Below, one piece after another: positions 27,787-36,363 of a stretch of 64,000 bases of DNA. Each line of letters starts with the position of its first letter. The stretch's first letter is position 1. This DNA is from Streptomyces sp. NBS 14/10. Its GTDB lineage: Bacteria; Actinomycetota; Actinomycetes; Streptomycetales; Streptomycetaceae. The notes beneath the pieces were generated by a model. It did not search any database and was not told the origin of the DNA. It worked only from the letters and a program-made list of their open reading frames with translations. Where the stretch lies: contig NZ_NCSM01000031.1 of NCBI RefSeq assembly GCF_002224125.1, positions 62,001 to 126,000 of the forward strand, given 5' to 3'. A program made the translations under genes and the position numbers.

Positions 27787-28884
27787 CTACTCCGCCTTCT
27801 TCTCCACCTTCGCAGCCGCCTCGGGCCCGGCCTTCTCCCCCGGCGCCTGATCGGCAGCGTTCTCCGGGTGGTGGCAGGCCACCTGGTGCCCGGTCGCCAG
27901 CGCGATCAGCGGCGGCTCCTGCTGCTTGCACACCTCGGTCGCCTTCCAGCACCGGGTGTGGAAGCGGCAGCCGGACGGCGGCGAGATCGGCGAGGGGACA
28001 TCGCCCTTGAGCAGGATCCGCTCACGCTTGGCGCGCCGCCTGGGGTCCGGCACCGGCACCGCCGAGAGCAGCGCCTTGGTGTACGGATGCATCGGCCGCT
28101 CGTACAGGTCCTTGCGGTCCGCCAGCTCGACGATCTTGCCGAGGTACATCACCGCGATCCGGTCCGAGACATGCCGGATGACCGACAGGTCGTGCGCGAT
28201 GATCACATACGTGAGGCCGAGCTCCTCCTGGAGGTCGTCCAGCAGGTTGACCACCTGGGCCTGGATCGAGACGTCCAGTGCCGAGACCGGCTCGTCCGCC
28301 ACCACCAGCTTGGGCTTGAGCGCGAGCGCCCGGGCGATGCCGATGCGCTGGCGCTGGCCGCCGGAGAACTCGTGCGGATAGCGGTTGTAGTGCTCGGGGT
28401 TGAGGCCGACCACCGACAGCAGCCGCTGCACCTCGGCCTTGATGCCACCCTCCGGCTTGACCCCCTGGAGCCGGAACGGCGCCGAGACGATGGTGCCGAT
28501 CGTGTGCCGGGGGTTCAGCGAGGAGTACGGGTCCTGGAAGATCATCTGCACATCGCGGCGCATCGGCCGCATCCCGGCGGTGCCGAGGTGTGTGATGTCC
28601 TTGCCCTCGAACTCGATCTTCCCGCTGGTGGGTTCCAGCAGCCGGGTGATCAGCCGTCCCATGGTCGACTTGCCGCAGCCCGATTCGCCCACCACGCCCA
28701 GGGTCTCCCCTGGCCGTACGTCGAAGTCCAGGCCGTCCACCGCCTGCACCGCGCCGGCCTGCCGCTGCAGCAGCCCCTTCTTGATGGGGAAGTGCTTGAC
28801 CAGGCCGGACACCTTGAGCAGCGGTTCGGGGGTGGTGGTCGCCTGCTCCGGGACCGTCATCTTCGGATCCTTCGTGTCCGTCAC
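27787..28884 (-). CDS. oppF: Oligopeptide ABC transporter ATPase, OppF/DppF type
   Basis: The 365-residue ATPase of a peptide importer works on the inner membrane face with OppD. It has Walker A GESGCGKST (about residues 66-74), signature FSGGQRQRIGIA, Walker B LVVADEPVSALD, H-loop IIAHDLSVI, and the C-terminal oligopeptide extension with FHTRCWKATEVCKQQEPP (four-cysteine-like region). GTG 28884 overlaps the oppD stop as GTGA. ATG 28860, with AAGGA at a good distance, is an equally plausible start. It is the last gene of the C-A-B-D-F operon. A Lys/Glu/Ala-rich tail ends the protein. Confidence 0.93.
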   Translation of the reverse strand: MTDTKDPKMTVPEQATTTPEPLLKVSGLVKHFPIKKGLLQRQAGAVQAVDGLDFDVRPGETLGVVGESGCGKSTMGRLITRLLEPTSGKIEFEGKDITHLGTAGMRPMRRDVQMIFQDPYSSLNPRHTIGTIVSAPFRLQGVKPEGGIKAEVQRLLSVVGLNPEHYNRYPHEFSGGQRQRIGIARALALKPKLVVADEPVSALDVSIQAQVVNLLDDLQEELGLTYVIIAHDLSVIRHVSDRIAVMYLGKIVELADRKDLYERPMHPYTKALLSAVPVPDPRRRAKRERILLKGDVPSPISPPSGCRFHTRCWKATEVCKQQEPPLIALATGHQVACHHPENAADQAPGEKAGPEAAAKVEKKAE

Positions 28885-30038
28885 AGCTTCGGCGCAATCT
28901 CTTCGGTCCAGATCCGCGTGCGCTCCTCCTGCGCCATATGGCACGCGGAGAAGTGGTCGCCGCTTCCGGCCTCACGCAGCTCCGGCCGCTCCGTGCGCGT
29001 GATGTTGTCCTTGGGCACATCGGCGTACGGGCAGCGCGGGTGGAAGGCACAGCCGGACGGCACGTTGATCAGGCTGGGCGGGGAGCCCTTGACCGGGATG
29101 AGGCGCTCGGTCTGGTCGCGGTCGATACGCGGCATCGAGCCGAGCAGGCCCCAGGTGTAGGGGTGCTGGGGCTCGTAGAAGACCTTCTCGGCCGGACCGC
29201 GCTCGACGCAGCGGCCGCCGTACATCACCAGGAGGTCGTCGGCGAGCTCGGCGACGACGCCCAGGTCGTGGGTGATGATGATGACCGCGGAGCCGAACTC
29301 CTTCTGCAGATCCCGGATGAGGTCGAGGATCTGCGCCTGCACGGTGACGTCCAGGGCGGTGGTCGGCTCGTCGGCGATCAGCAGCTCGGGGTTGTTGACC
29401 AGCGACATCGCGATCATCGCGCGCTGCCGCATACCGCCGGAGAACTCATGCGGATAGCTGTCCACCCGCTTGTCCGGCTGCGGGATGCCGACGCGGTCCA
29501 GCATCTCGATGGCGCGCTTGCGGGCCACGTCCTTGGTGACGTCGTGGTGGACCCGGTACGCCTCGGAGATCTGGGCGCCGATGGTGTAGTAGGGGTGCAG
29601 CGCCGACAGCGGATCCTGGAAGATCATCGCGATCTCACGGCCGCGCAGCTTGCGCACCTCGTCCGGGTCGGCGCTCAGCAGCTCCTGCCCGTTCAGCCAG
29701 ATCTCGCCGGAGATCTGCGCCTTGCGCCGGCCGTACTGTCCGGCGGTGTGCAGGCCCATGATGCCCAGCGAGGTGACGGACTTGCCGGAGCCGGACTCGC
29801 CGACGATGCCGAGCGTCTTGCCCTTCTCCAGCCGGAAGCTGAGCCCGTCCACCGACTTGACCAGGCCGTCGTCCGTCGGGAAGTGGACCTTGAGGTCGCG
29901 CACCTCGAGGAAGGCGGTGGGGGCCGGGGAGCCGGCCGCGGCGACCTCCCCGAGCGCGGTGCCGGTGGCCGGCAGATCGCCGGTCTTCTCGGCGTTCTCG
30001 AGCTTCTCGGGCTGTCCGGACTTTTCGATGTCGGTCAT
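28881..30038 (-). CDS. oppD: Oligopeptide ABC transporter ATPase, OppD/DppD type
   Basis: The 385-residue ATPase begins with a charged, low-complexity leader of about 45 residues. It then has Walker A GESGSGKSVTS (about 78-88), signature FSGGMRQRAMIA, Walker B LLIADEPTTALD, H-loop IITHDLGVVAE, and the peptide-transporter C-terminal domain with SGCAFHPRCPYADVP. The ATG at 30038 overlaps the oppB stop by four bases (ATGA) and its own stop overlaps the oppF start, so B-D-F are translationally coupled. Peptide import in Streptomyces also feeds developmental signalling (BldK is such a system), but nothing here shows this is bldK. Confidence 0.94.
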   Translation of the reverse strand: MTDIEKSGQPEKLENAEKTGDLPATGTALGEVAAAGSPAPTAFLEVRDLKVHFPTDDGLVKSVDGLSFRLEKGKTLGIVGESGSGKSVTSLGIMGLHTAGQYGRRKAQISGEIWLNGQELLSADPDEVRKLRGREIAMIFQDPLSALHPYYTIGAQISEAYRVHHDVTKDVARKRAIEMLDRVGIPQPDKRVDSYPHEFSGGMRQRAMIAMSLVNNPELLIADEPTTALDVTVQAQILDLIRDLQKEFGSAVIIITHDLGVVAELADDLLVMYGGRCVERGPAEKVFYEPQHPYTWGLLGSMPRIDRDQTERLIPVKGSPPSLINVPSGCAFHPRCPYADVPKDNITRTERPELREAGSGDHFSACHMAQEERTRIWTEEIAPKL

Positions 30039-31033
30039 CCGAGCCTCACTCGCGGGTCGACGACGGCGTACAGCAGGTCCACGATGAGGTTGGCCACCAC
30101 GATGAACAGGGCCGCCATCAAGGTGACGCCGAGGATGACCGGCAGGTCCTTGTTGCTGATCGCGGTCACCGCGAGCCGGCCGAGGCCCGGCAGGTTGTAC
30201 GTGGTCTCGGTCAGCACCGCGCCGCCCAGCAGGGCACCGAGGTCCAGGCCGAGCAGGGTGAGGATCGGCGTCCAGGTGGAGCGCATGGCGTGCCGTCCGA
30301 TCACGACGCGCTCCCGCAGACCCTTGGCGCGGGCCGTGCGGATGTAGTCCTCGCCCAGGATCTCCAGCATGGTGGCGCGGGTGAGCCGGGCGTAGGTCGC
30401 GGCGTAGAGGAAGGCCAGGGTGATCCAGGGGAGCACCAGGCTCTGGAACCACATGGCCGGGTCGTCGCCGATGCTCGTGTAGTCCGCGTCGATCCAGTTC
30501 AGTTGGTAGCTGAAGATGGCCAGGGAGAGCAGACCGGTGAAGTAGATGGGCAGCGAGACACCGGCGAGGGCGATGCTCATCGCCGCGCGGTCCCACAGGG
30601 TGCCCCGGCGCAGCGCGGAGACGACGCCGGTCAGGACGCCGCCGGTCACCCACAGCAGACAGGCGCCCGCGGCGAGCGAGAGGGTCACCGGCATGGCGTC
30701 GGTCAGCTGCGGCCACACCGCCTGCTCGGTGCGGAAGGAGTAGCCGAAGCAGGGCGCGGGGCAGTGGGTGACATCGTTGCCGTTGGCATAGTCACGGCCG
30801 ACGAACAGGCCCTCGACGAAGTGCCAGAACTGCACCAGCAGCGGATCGTCGAGGCTCAGCTTCTGTCTGATGCCCTCGATGGCCTCCGGGTCGGACTGTT
30901 TGCCGACGAAGAGGAGCGCGGGATCGGAACCGGCCCACTTCGGGATCATGAAGAAGATGGCGAAGGTCGTGAGTGTGACGACCAACAGCATCATGATGAC
31001 GGCGAACAAGCGCCGGATGACATATGCAAGCAC
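30035..31033 (-). CDS. oppB: Oligopeptide ABC transporter permease, OppB/DppB type
   Basis: The 332-residue integral membrane permease has an N-terminal first helix (LFAVIMMLLVVTLTTFAIFFMI), a periplasmic-side loop with SDPEAIEGIRQKLSLDDPLLVQFW typical of OppB, and then five further helices. The cytoplasmic EAA-like loop YIRTARAKGLRERVVIGRHAMR contacts the ATPases. The end DLLYAVVDPRVRLG is characteristic. It forms the channel with OppC. A strong hairpin at 31052-31086 lies just upstream of its start, between oppA and oppB. Confidence 0.94.
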   Translation of the reverse strand: MLAYVIRRLFAVIMMLLVVTLTTFAIFFMIPKWAGSDPALLFVGKQSDPEAIEGIRQKLSLDDPLLVQFWHFVEGLFVGRDYANGNDVTHCPAPCFGYSFRTEQAVWPQLTDAMPVTLSLAAGACLLWVTGGVLTGVVSALRRGTLWDRAAMSIALAGVSLPIYFTGLLSLAIFSYQLNWIDADYTSIGDDPAMWFQSLVLPWITLAFLYAATYARLTRATMLEILGEDYIRTARAKGLRERVVIGRHAMRSTWTPILTLLGLDLGALLGGAVLTETTYNLPGLGRLAVTAISNKDLPVILGVTLMAALFIVVANLIVDLLYAVVDPRVRLG

Positions 31034-31051
31034 TGTGCGCGGCCCGGCGGC

Positions 31052-31086
31052 GGTCCGGGAGCCCCCGATCAGAGGGCTCCCGGACC
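31052..31086 (-). terminator. Intra-operon hairpin between oppA and oppB
   Basis: GGTCCGGGAGCCC (31052-31064) and GGGCTCCCGGACC (31074-31086) form a perfect 13-bp stem with a nine-base loop, 79 bases after the oppA stop and 18 bases before the oppB start. It could partly terminate transcription or protect the oppA message, giving more binding protein than permease. Confidence 0.7.
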
Positions 31087-31164
31087 ACCGCCCGCGGCCA
31101 TCACCTGCCCTTCGGGCCTATACGGTTCGGCGATGGTGGGGTGTGACGGTCGCTTCGCGAACCA

Positions 31165-32931
31165 TCACTTGACGACGCCGAGCTGGGAGTAGTCGTAACG
31201 GCCGTTGTAGGCCCCCGACGAGAAGGCGTTCGTCAGCCGCGAGCTGCGCCAGGTGATGTTCTTCTCGTAGAGGAAGGGCAGCTGCACGGCCTTGTCGACG
31301 ATGGCGTGGTTGATCTCTTTGTAGATCTCGCCCGCCTTGGCCGGGTCGGTCTCCTTGAGCGCGTCGTCGAAGAGTCCGTTGATCTTCGGGTCGTTGGTCT
31401 CGGAGACGTTGTAGTTACCGGTCTGCTGGATGAAGCGGCCGTCGATCAGCGGCTGCTCGAAACCCTGGCCGGTCGGGAAGTCGGGGCCCCAGCCCGTCAT
31501 GGACAGACCGTAGCCGCGCTTCTTCATCACCTCGGGGGAGCCGGTGATGCTCGCCGAGGAGGCGCCGTCGATGTTGTTGACCTGGATGTCGATGCCGACC
31601 TTGGCCAGCGACTCCTGCAGCGTCTCAGCGGCCTCGACCTCGTTCGGCTGGTCGGTACGGGCGACGATGTTGGTCTTGAAGCCGCCCGGCTTGCCGCACT
31701 GCTTCAGCTCATCCTTGGCCTTGGCCGGGTCCGGCGCGCCCTTGCGCTTGAGGACGCCGTACGGGTCGTAGTCGTCCGAGCCCGCGATGCTCTTGGGGAG
31801 CATGGTGCTGGCGATGTCACCGGCGGCCTGCGGGCCGCCGCGGGTGGTCTGCAGCGCCTTGTAGTCGGTGGCGTAGAAGACCGCCTTGCGGCAGTGGATG
31901 TTGTCGAACGGCTTGACCTTGGTGACGAAGTCGACGTAGCGGACGAAGCTCGTCGGGATGTTGTCGACGTTGCCCTTGTGCTTCTTGATCGCGTCACTGC
32001 GGCCGGCCTGGCTCATGCCGGTGGCGCTGAGGAAGACATCGTAGTCGCCCTTGATCAGCCGCTGGTCGATGGCGTCCAGGTTGGAGTTGATGTCCACCGT
32101 GACCTTGTCCGGCAGGGCCGGGCGGATCGGGTCGGAGGACTTCTTCCACTTGTCGTTGCGGACCAGCACCGCGCCCTTGCCCGGCTTGTACGACTGGACC
32201 TTGTACGGGCCGGAGGAGAAGGGCTGGTTGGTGTACTTGGCGCCGGTGTCCTTGGACGCCTTCACGGGCGAGCCGGTGGGCATGGCCAGCATCTGCTCGA
32301 AGTCACCGTTGGGCTTGGGCAGACGGAAGATGATGGTCTTCGCGTCCGGCGTCTCGATCGCCTTCAGGCCCAGCTTGTCCTTGGAGGTGTCCTTGTACGG
32401 GCCCTTGTACTCGCTCTTCGGGTCCAGGACCTGGCGCAGATAGGCCGGGCCGCCGGAGATGACGTCCTTGGCCCAGATGCGCTCGATGCCGTACTTGATG
32501 TCCTGGGCGGTGATCGGCGAGCCGTCCTCCCAGGTGATCCCGTCACGCAGGGTGTAGGTGTACGTCTTGCCGCCGTCGGTGATCTTGGCGTTGGAGGTGG
32601 CCAGGTCGGGGACCAGGGTGTTGGCCTCGTTACCCGGCTTGGGCGCGTAGGTGACCAGTTGGCGCGTGTAGAACCGCGCGAAGTCCCAGGCGAAGCCGTA
32701 GTACTGGCGCTGCGGGTCGAGCGAGTCGAAGTCCTGCTTGTTGACGAACTTGAGCGTGCCGCCCGTCTTCGTCGACTTGTTGGCGATGCCCGTCACCGCG
32801 GCGTTGAATCCGGCGCCCTCGCCCTTGTCGTCTTTGGAGCCGCCGCCACACGCCGCGGTGGCCATCAGGGCACCGACGGCGAGCGTGGCACCGGCGATCC
32901 GCCTGCTTCTCGACGAACGTAGGGGTTTCAT
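31165..32931 (-). CDS. oppA: Oligopeptide-binding lipoprotein, OppA/DppA type (SBP_bac_5)
   Basis: The 588-residue extracytoplasmic binding protein has a lipoprotein signal with lipobox ATAAC (Cys near residue 24). The SBP_bac_5 fold shows YTYTLRDGITWEDGSPITAQDIKYGIERI (spanning two segments), PYKVQSYKPGKGAVLVRNDKW and LSMTGWGPDFPTGQGFEQPL. It captures oligopeptides and delivers them to the OppB/OppC channel. ATG 32931 has GGAGG upstream. It is the second gene of the operon, after oppC, rather than first as in most opp operons. Hairpins bound it on both sides. Confidence 0.94.
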   Translation of the reverse strand: MKPLRSSRSRRIAGATLAVGALMATAACGGGSKDDKGEGAGFNAAVTGIANKSTKTGGTLKFVNKQDFDSLDPQRQYYGFAWDFARFYTRQLVTYAPKPGNEANTLVPDLATSNAKITDGGKTYTYTLRDGITWEDGSPITAQDIKYGIERIWAKDVISGGPAYLRQVLDPKSEYKGPYKDTSKDKLGLKAIETPDAKTIIFRLPKPNGDFEQMLAMPTGSPVKASKDTGAKYTNQPFSSGPYKVQSYKPGKGAVLVRNDKWKKSSDPIRPALPDKVTVDINSNLDAIDQRLIKGDYDVFLSATGMSQAGRSDAIKKHKGNVDNIPTSFVRYVDFVTKVKPFDNIHCRKAVFYATDYKALQTTRGGPQAAGDIASTMLPKSIAGSDDYDPYGVLKRKGAPDPAKAKDELKQCGKPGGFKTNIVARTDQPNEVEAAETLQESLAKVGIDIQVNNIDGASSASITGSPEVMKKRGYGLSMTGWGPDFPTGQGFEQPLIDGRFIQQTGNYNVSETNDPKINGLFDDALKETDPAKAGEIYKEINHAIVDKAVQLPFLYEKNITWRSSRLTNAFSSGAYNGRYDYSQLGVVK

Positions 32932-33032
32932 TGTTTCTTGCAACCTCCGGGATATGGGTCCTTGGCATGGCGCCGGGGAACCTTCGGATGACCGCCGCCT
33001 GACAGGTGCGGCAGGGGCAGATTCGTTTCGGT

Positions 33033-33051
33033 GCGGCTGGTCAACAGCCGC
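33033..33051 (-). terminator. Intra-operon hairpin between oppC and oppA
   Basis: GCGGCTG (33033-33039) and CAGCCGC (33045-33051) form a perfect 7-bp stem with a five-base loop, twelve bases after the oppC stop on the minus strand. It probably acts as a processing or attenuation hairpin. Confidence 0.5.
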
Positions 33052-33062
33052 GCGGAGCGCCG

Positions 33063-34067
33063 TCAACGCGTCCCCTTGGGGTCGAGGGCGTCGCGGACGC
33101 CGTCGCCGAAGAGGTTGAACGCCAGCACGGTGATGAAGATCGCCAGACCCGGGATGATCATGAACATGGGGTCGTCCTGATAGGTGCCGACGGCCTTGGA
33201 GAGCATCTGCCCCCAGGAGGCCGTGGGCGGCCTCACGCCCGCGCCCAGGAAGCTGAGCGCCGCCTCGGTGAGGATGTTGGTGGGGATCATCAGCGTGGCG
33301 TAGACGGTGATGGGCGCGACCAGGTTGGGCAGCAGCTCCCGGAAGAGGATGTAGCGCCGGCCCGCGCCGAGGCTGCGCGCCGCCTCGACGTACTCCTTCT
33401 CGCGCAGCGACAGCGTCTGGCCGCGCACGATGCGGCCGACGTACGGCCAGCCGAAGAAGCCGATCACCGAGACCAGGATGGCGATGCGCACCCCGCTGCC
33501 GCTCAGCCCCAGCAGGTCGTTCGGGAGCACGGAGACCAGGGAGATGATGAACAGCAGTTGCGGGAAGGCCAGCAGCATGTCCATCACGCGGCTGATAACG
33601 GTGTCAATCCAGCCGCCGAAATACCCCGCGATAATGCCGAAGACAGTCCCCAGCGCCACGGCGACGAGCGCCGCGAGGAAGGCCACCAGCAGCGAGATCC
33701 GCGCGCCGTAGACGATCCGGCTGAACACGTCGCGGCCGTTCTGCGGCTCGACACCGAGGAGGAAGTCGGAGCTGATGCCGCCCATGGAACCCTTCGGGGT
33801 GCCGAACAGCGGGTCGATCTGCTCCTGGTGGAACTCGTTGGGCGGGTGCCCCAGCAGGCTCACGATCAGCGGCGCGAAGATGGCCACCAGCACCAGGAGG
33901 AGAACCACGGCCCCGCCGGTCAGCGCCAGCTTGTCCCGCTTCAGGCGCATCCAGGCGATCTGGCGCAGCGACCTGCCCTCGACCGAGGCCTTGACTACAT
34001 CCGCGGCGACATCGACGGGCGCGGCCGGTTCCGTATCCGTGCTCGTGCCGTGCACTGGTGCCGTCAT
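33063..34067 (-). CDS. oppC: Oligopeptide ABC transporter permease, OppC/DppC type
   Basis: The 334-residue permease has a Thr/Pro-rich cytoplasmic N-terminus, the OppC_N segment (IAWMRLKRDKLALTGGAVVLL, about residues 35-55), and a long external loop (EFHQEQIDPLFGTPKGSMG). The BPD transport domain contains the EAA motif EYVEAARSLGAGRRYILFRELLPN. The protein ends NLFGDGVRDALDPKGTR, as the family does. ATG 34067 is chosen; the open frame extends further upstream without sense. It is the first gene of the operon. Confidence 0.93.
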   Translation of the reverse strand: MTAPVHGTSTDTEPAAPVDVAADVVKASVEGRSLRQIAWMRLKRDKLALTGGAVVLLLVLVAIFAPLIVSLLGHPPNEFHQEQIDPLFGTPKGSMGGISSDFLLGVEPQNGRDVFSRIVYGARISLLVAFLAALVAVALGTVFGIIAGYFGGWIDTVISRVMDMLLAFPQLLFIISLVSVLPNDLLGLSGSGVRIAILVSVIGFFGWPYVGRIVRGQTLSLREKEYVEAARSLGAGRRYILFRELLPNLVAPITVYATLMIPTNILTEAALSFLGAGVRPPTASWGQMLSKAVGTYQDDPMFMIIPGLAIFITVLAFNLFGDGVRDALDPKGTR

Positions 34068-34392
34068 CGTGGTGGGGACCCCTCTCGACCGGTGGTGACC
34101 GGCCCACGACCTGCCGCTGTAGCGGCGTGGTTCACAAACGCAGGTGAATGTGGTGCTCGTGGTGCGGAAGTTTAGTGAAGGGAAAGCATGCACTACCCGC
34201 AGGTACAGACACTTCCCGTTGCGGGAGTCTTCATCGCGCTCGTGATCACCCGCCAGCCCATCCGGGCAATGGATGCCTAACCGTGATGTGGTGAGGGGTG
34301 TTCCGTTATCCGGACCGCAACTCCGCTCAGCGGTGCACTCCGTCCGGTGGGCGGGACCGATGACGGGGGTGTGACAGGGGTATTAAGGGGTG
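34068..34392. promoter_or_regulatory. Promoter region of the opp operon
   Basis: About 325 bases lie between the opp operon start and the end of the SseB-like gene on the same strand. No gene is visible. It must hold the opp promoter, but I see no convincing -35/-10 pair, operator or riboswitch. Confidence 0.4.
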
Positions 34393-35199
34393 TTACCAGG
34401 TGCTCGGGGCGGGCCCGGACTGCCGGCCGCCGGGCTGCGGCGGATAGCCGTACGAGGGGGCGGGCGGGCCGGGCTGGGCCGCGCCGAAGGCGTCACGGTT
34501 GAAGAACGGGCGGGCGTTGGCCCGCATCCACAGGGCCACCGGGTCGTACTCGTCGGACATCGCGACCGTGGAGACCGGCAGCCCGTCGGGCACCGCGCCG
34601 ATCGACTGGCTCATCATCGCCCGCGCCGCCTCCACCCCGGCGGCGCCGGTGTCGAACAGGTCGAGCCCGATCGCCAGATACGGGGCGCCGAGCGCGGGCT
34701 GCACCCAGGCGCGGCGCAGCGACCGCACCGCGGCCGTGCGGTGCGCGTTCTGCCCCAGCAGGGCATAGAACTGGGGGATTTCAATGGCGGGCTCGCTGAG
34801 CCGCAGCGGCCCCGCGGGCAACAAGTCCAGGCCGCGGGCGATTCGGCGCAGATCGAGCCAGGGGATGCCGACGCCGCCGCCGGGGGCGTGCGGATTGAGC
34901 CACAGGCCGTAGCGGTCGGGGAAGAGCGAGGACGCGATCTGGCGCCCGCCCACGACCTCATGGGCGCGGTTCCAGCCGCTGGCGGCGAGCTCCTGGGCGG
35001 AGGTCACACAGGGGGCGTAGCCGAGCCCGGCGACGTCCATGTTTCCGTACTGCGCGTCGGGCGAGCCGGGGGTGCCGTGCCACAGCAGCATCCAGACCTG
35101 GCCTTCGGCGAGCGCGTACAGCAGTGACTCGTAGGCGTCGTACCGGCCGGGAGCGACCTGCTGCAGCATCCGCTCGACGTGGCCGCCTCCCGCGCTCAC
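34393..35199 (-). CDS. SseB-like protein (copy A)
   Basis: The 268-residue protein resembles the C-terminal SseB (enhanced serine sensitivity) domain proteins of Streptomyces. Segments include RYDAYESLLYALAEGQVWMLLWH (about 12-34), PHAPGGGVGIPWLDLRRIARGLD, and a later QFYALLGQNAHRTAAVRSLRRAW. The tail is Pro/Gly/Tyr-rich (PSYGYPPQPGG). GTG 35199 has AGAGGGG upstream. It lies 114 bases after a second SseB gene on the same strand. The molecular role of SseB is not established; in E. coli its overproduction causes serine sensitivity. Confidence 0.72.
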   Translation of the reverse strand: MSAGGGHVERMLQQVAPGRYDAYESLLYALAEGQVWMLLWHGTPGSPDAQYGNMDVAGLGYAPCVTSAQELAASGWNRAHEVVGGRQIASSLFPDRYGLWLNPHAPGGGVGIPWLDLRRIARGLDLLPAGPLRLSEPAIEIPQFYALLGQNAHRTAAVRSLRRAWVQPALGAPYLAIGLDLFDTGAAGVEAARAMMSQSIGAVPDGLPVSTVAMSDEYDPVALWMRANARPFFNRDAFGAAQPGPPAPSYGYPPQPGGRQSGPAPSTW

Positions 35200-35313
35200 C
35201 TGGGTCCGCCCCTCTCTCGGCCTGTCCACACACTTGGTCAGGGGCGCGCGACCGCGCCCCGGCACCGGTAATCCAACCAGCTTACGGGCCCTTGCAGTGG
35301 TCTCCAGGGCGAC

Positions 35314-36126
35314 TCAGCGGTCACGGTCGTAGAACGGTCGCACCCGTTCCCGTATCCAGTCCGCCACCGGATCCTGCGCGATGTCCAGCAGAACGAGCTG
35401 GACCGTCCACGGCAGCGGTACGGCGCCGAGCGCGCGGCCGAGCGCTTCCACGGCGGTGGCCTGGCCCTCCGGGCCCGGAACGTCCAGCTCGACGCCGACG
35501 AACAGCGCGGGCGGCTCCCCCTCGACACTGGCCAGCGCGCGCCGGGCGGTCCGCAACCCGGCCACCTTGCCGAACTCGAGCCCGGCGGCGGCCAGGAAGT
35601 CGACCGGTTCGTCCTGCCAGTCCGGTTCGAAGAGACGCACCCGGCCGCCGGTGGCCGGACCGTCCAGCTCGCTGCGCCCGGCCCGGCACAGCTCGGCCAC
35701 GGCCAGCGGCGGAAGCGGGACGCCGACCGGACCGCCCGGGTTCACCGCGATACCGAGCTGGGGCGGCAGACCGCGGGCGAATTCGACGGCCGGGGCGACG
35801 GTGAACGCCATATGGGCACCGACGATCTGCAGGAACTGCTGTTCGGAGCTGAACACCGGCACATACGCGCCGCCTTCGATCTCCATGGTGGGCAGGTCCA
35901 GGCCGTTGCTGTCCGGGCCGCCCCCGTTGGGCAGCGGCACCCAGATCCGGCTGCGGGCCAGAGTCTCGACGATGCGGGCGCCGGCGCCGGGGATGTCGAC
36001 CGCGGCGACCAGCACCTCTTCCAGCTCATTGCCCGGAAACGCCGGAAACGCCGGAATCCCAGAAGACGCACCGTCAGAAAACCCGCCGTGAGCCGGTACT
36101 GGACCGTGCTGCTCCGGGATGTTCAT
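35314..36126 (-). CDS. SseB-family protein (copy B)
   Basis: The 270-residue protein has an SseB N-terminal domain (about residues 30-140: NELEEVLVAAVDIPGAGARI, RIWVPLP, YVPVFSSEQQFLQIVG) and the C-terminal SseB domain (LASVEGEPPALFVGVELD, LVLLDIAQDPVADWIRERV). It is the complete form; copy A appears to contain a divergent version. The two adjacent genes are near glyA and sdaA, so a link to serine balance is possible but only inferred. Confidence 0.8.
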   Translation of the reverse strand: MNIPEQHGPVPAHGGFSDGASSGIPAFPAFPGNELEEVLVAAVDIPGAGARIVETLARSRIWVPLPNGGGPDSNGLDLPTMEIEGGAYVPVFSSEQQFLQIVGAHMAFTVAPAVEFARGLPPQLGIAVNPGGPVGVPLPPLAVAELCRAGRSELDGPATGGRVRLFEPDWQDEPVDFLAAAGLEFGKVAGLRTARRALASVEGEPPALFVGVELDVPGPEGQATAVEALGRALGAVPLPWTVQLVLLDIAQDPVADWIRERVRPFYDRDR

Positions 36127-36363
36127 TTCCGCTCAACCGCCATCTCGTCGGACCTGCACAGGCACCCTAACGGCTGCATCGCCGGGCGGCATCGGAGGCC
36201 GTCGATCTCCACAGCAAATCCCCAGGTCGAGGGGTGGGCGATGACCGAAGATGGGCGACTTGCGACCGCTTCGGACAGTAATCGTCGAGTTGCGCACGGT
36301 TTGCGCTCTTCGCACCGTGGTGTCGAGTACGCCCGTACGTCATCCACAGCGAAGGAAGGTCTC

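Noticed and set aside
31306..32922. Plus-strand open frame (about 538 codons) opposite oppA
   Set aside because: It mirrors oppA exactly, with Leu/Val/Gly/Arg-rich composition typical of antisense frames.
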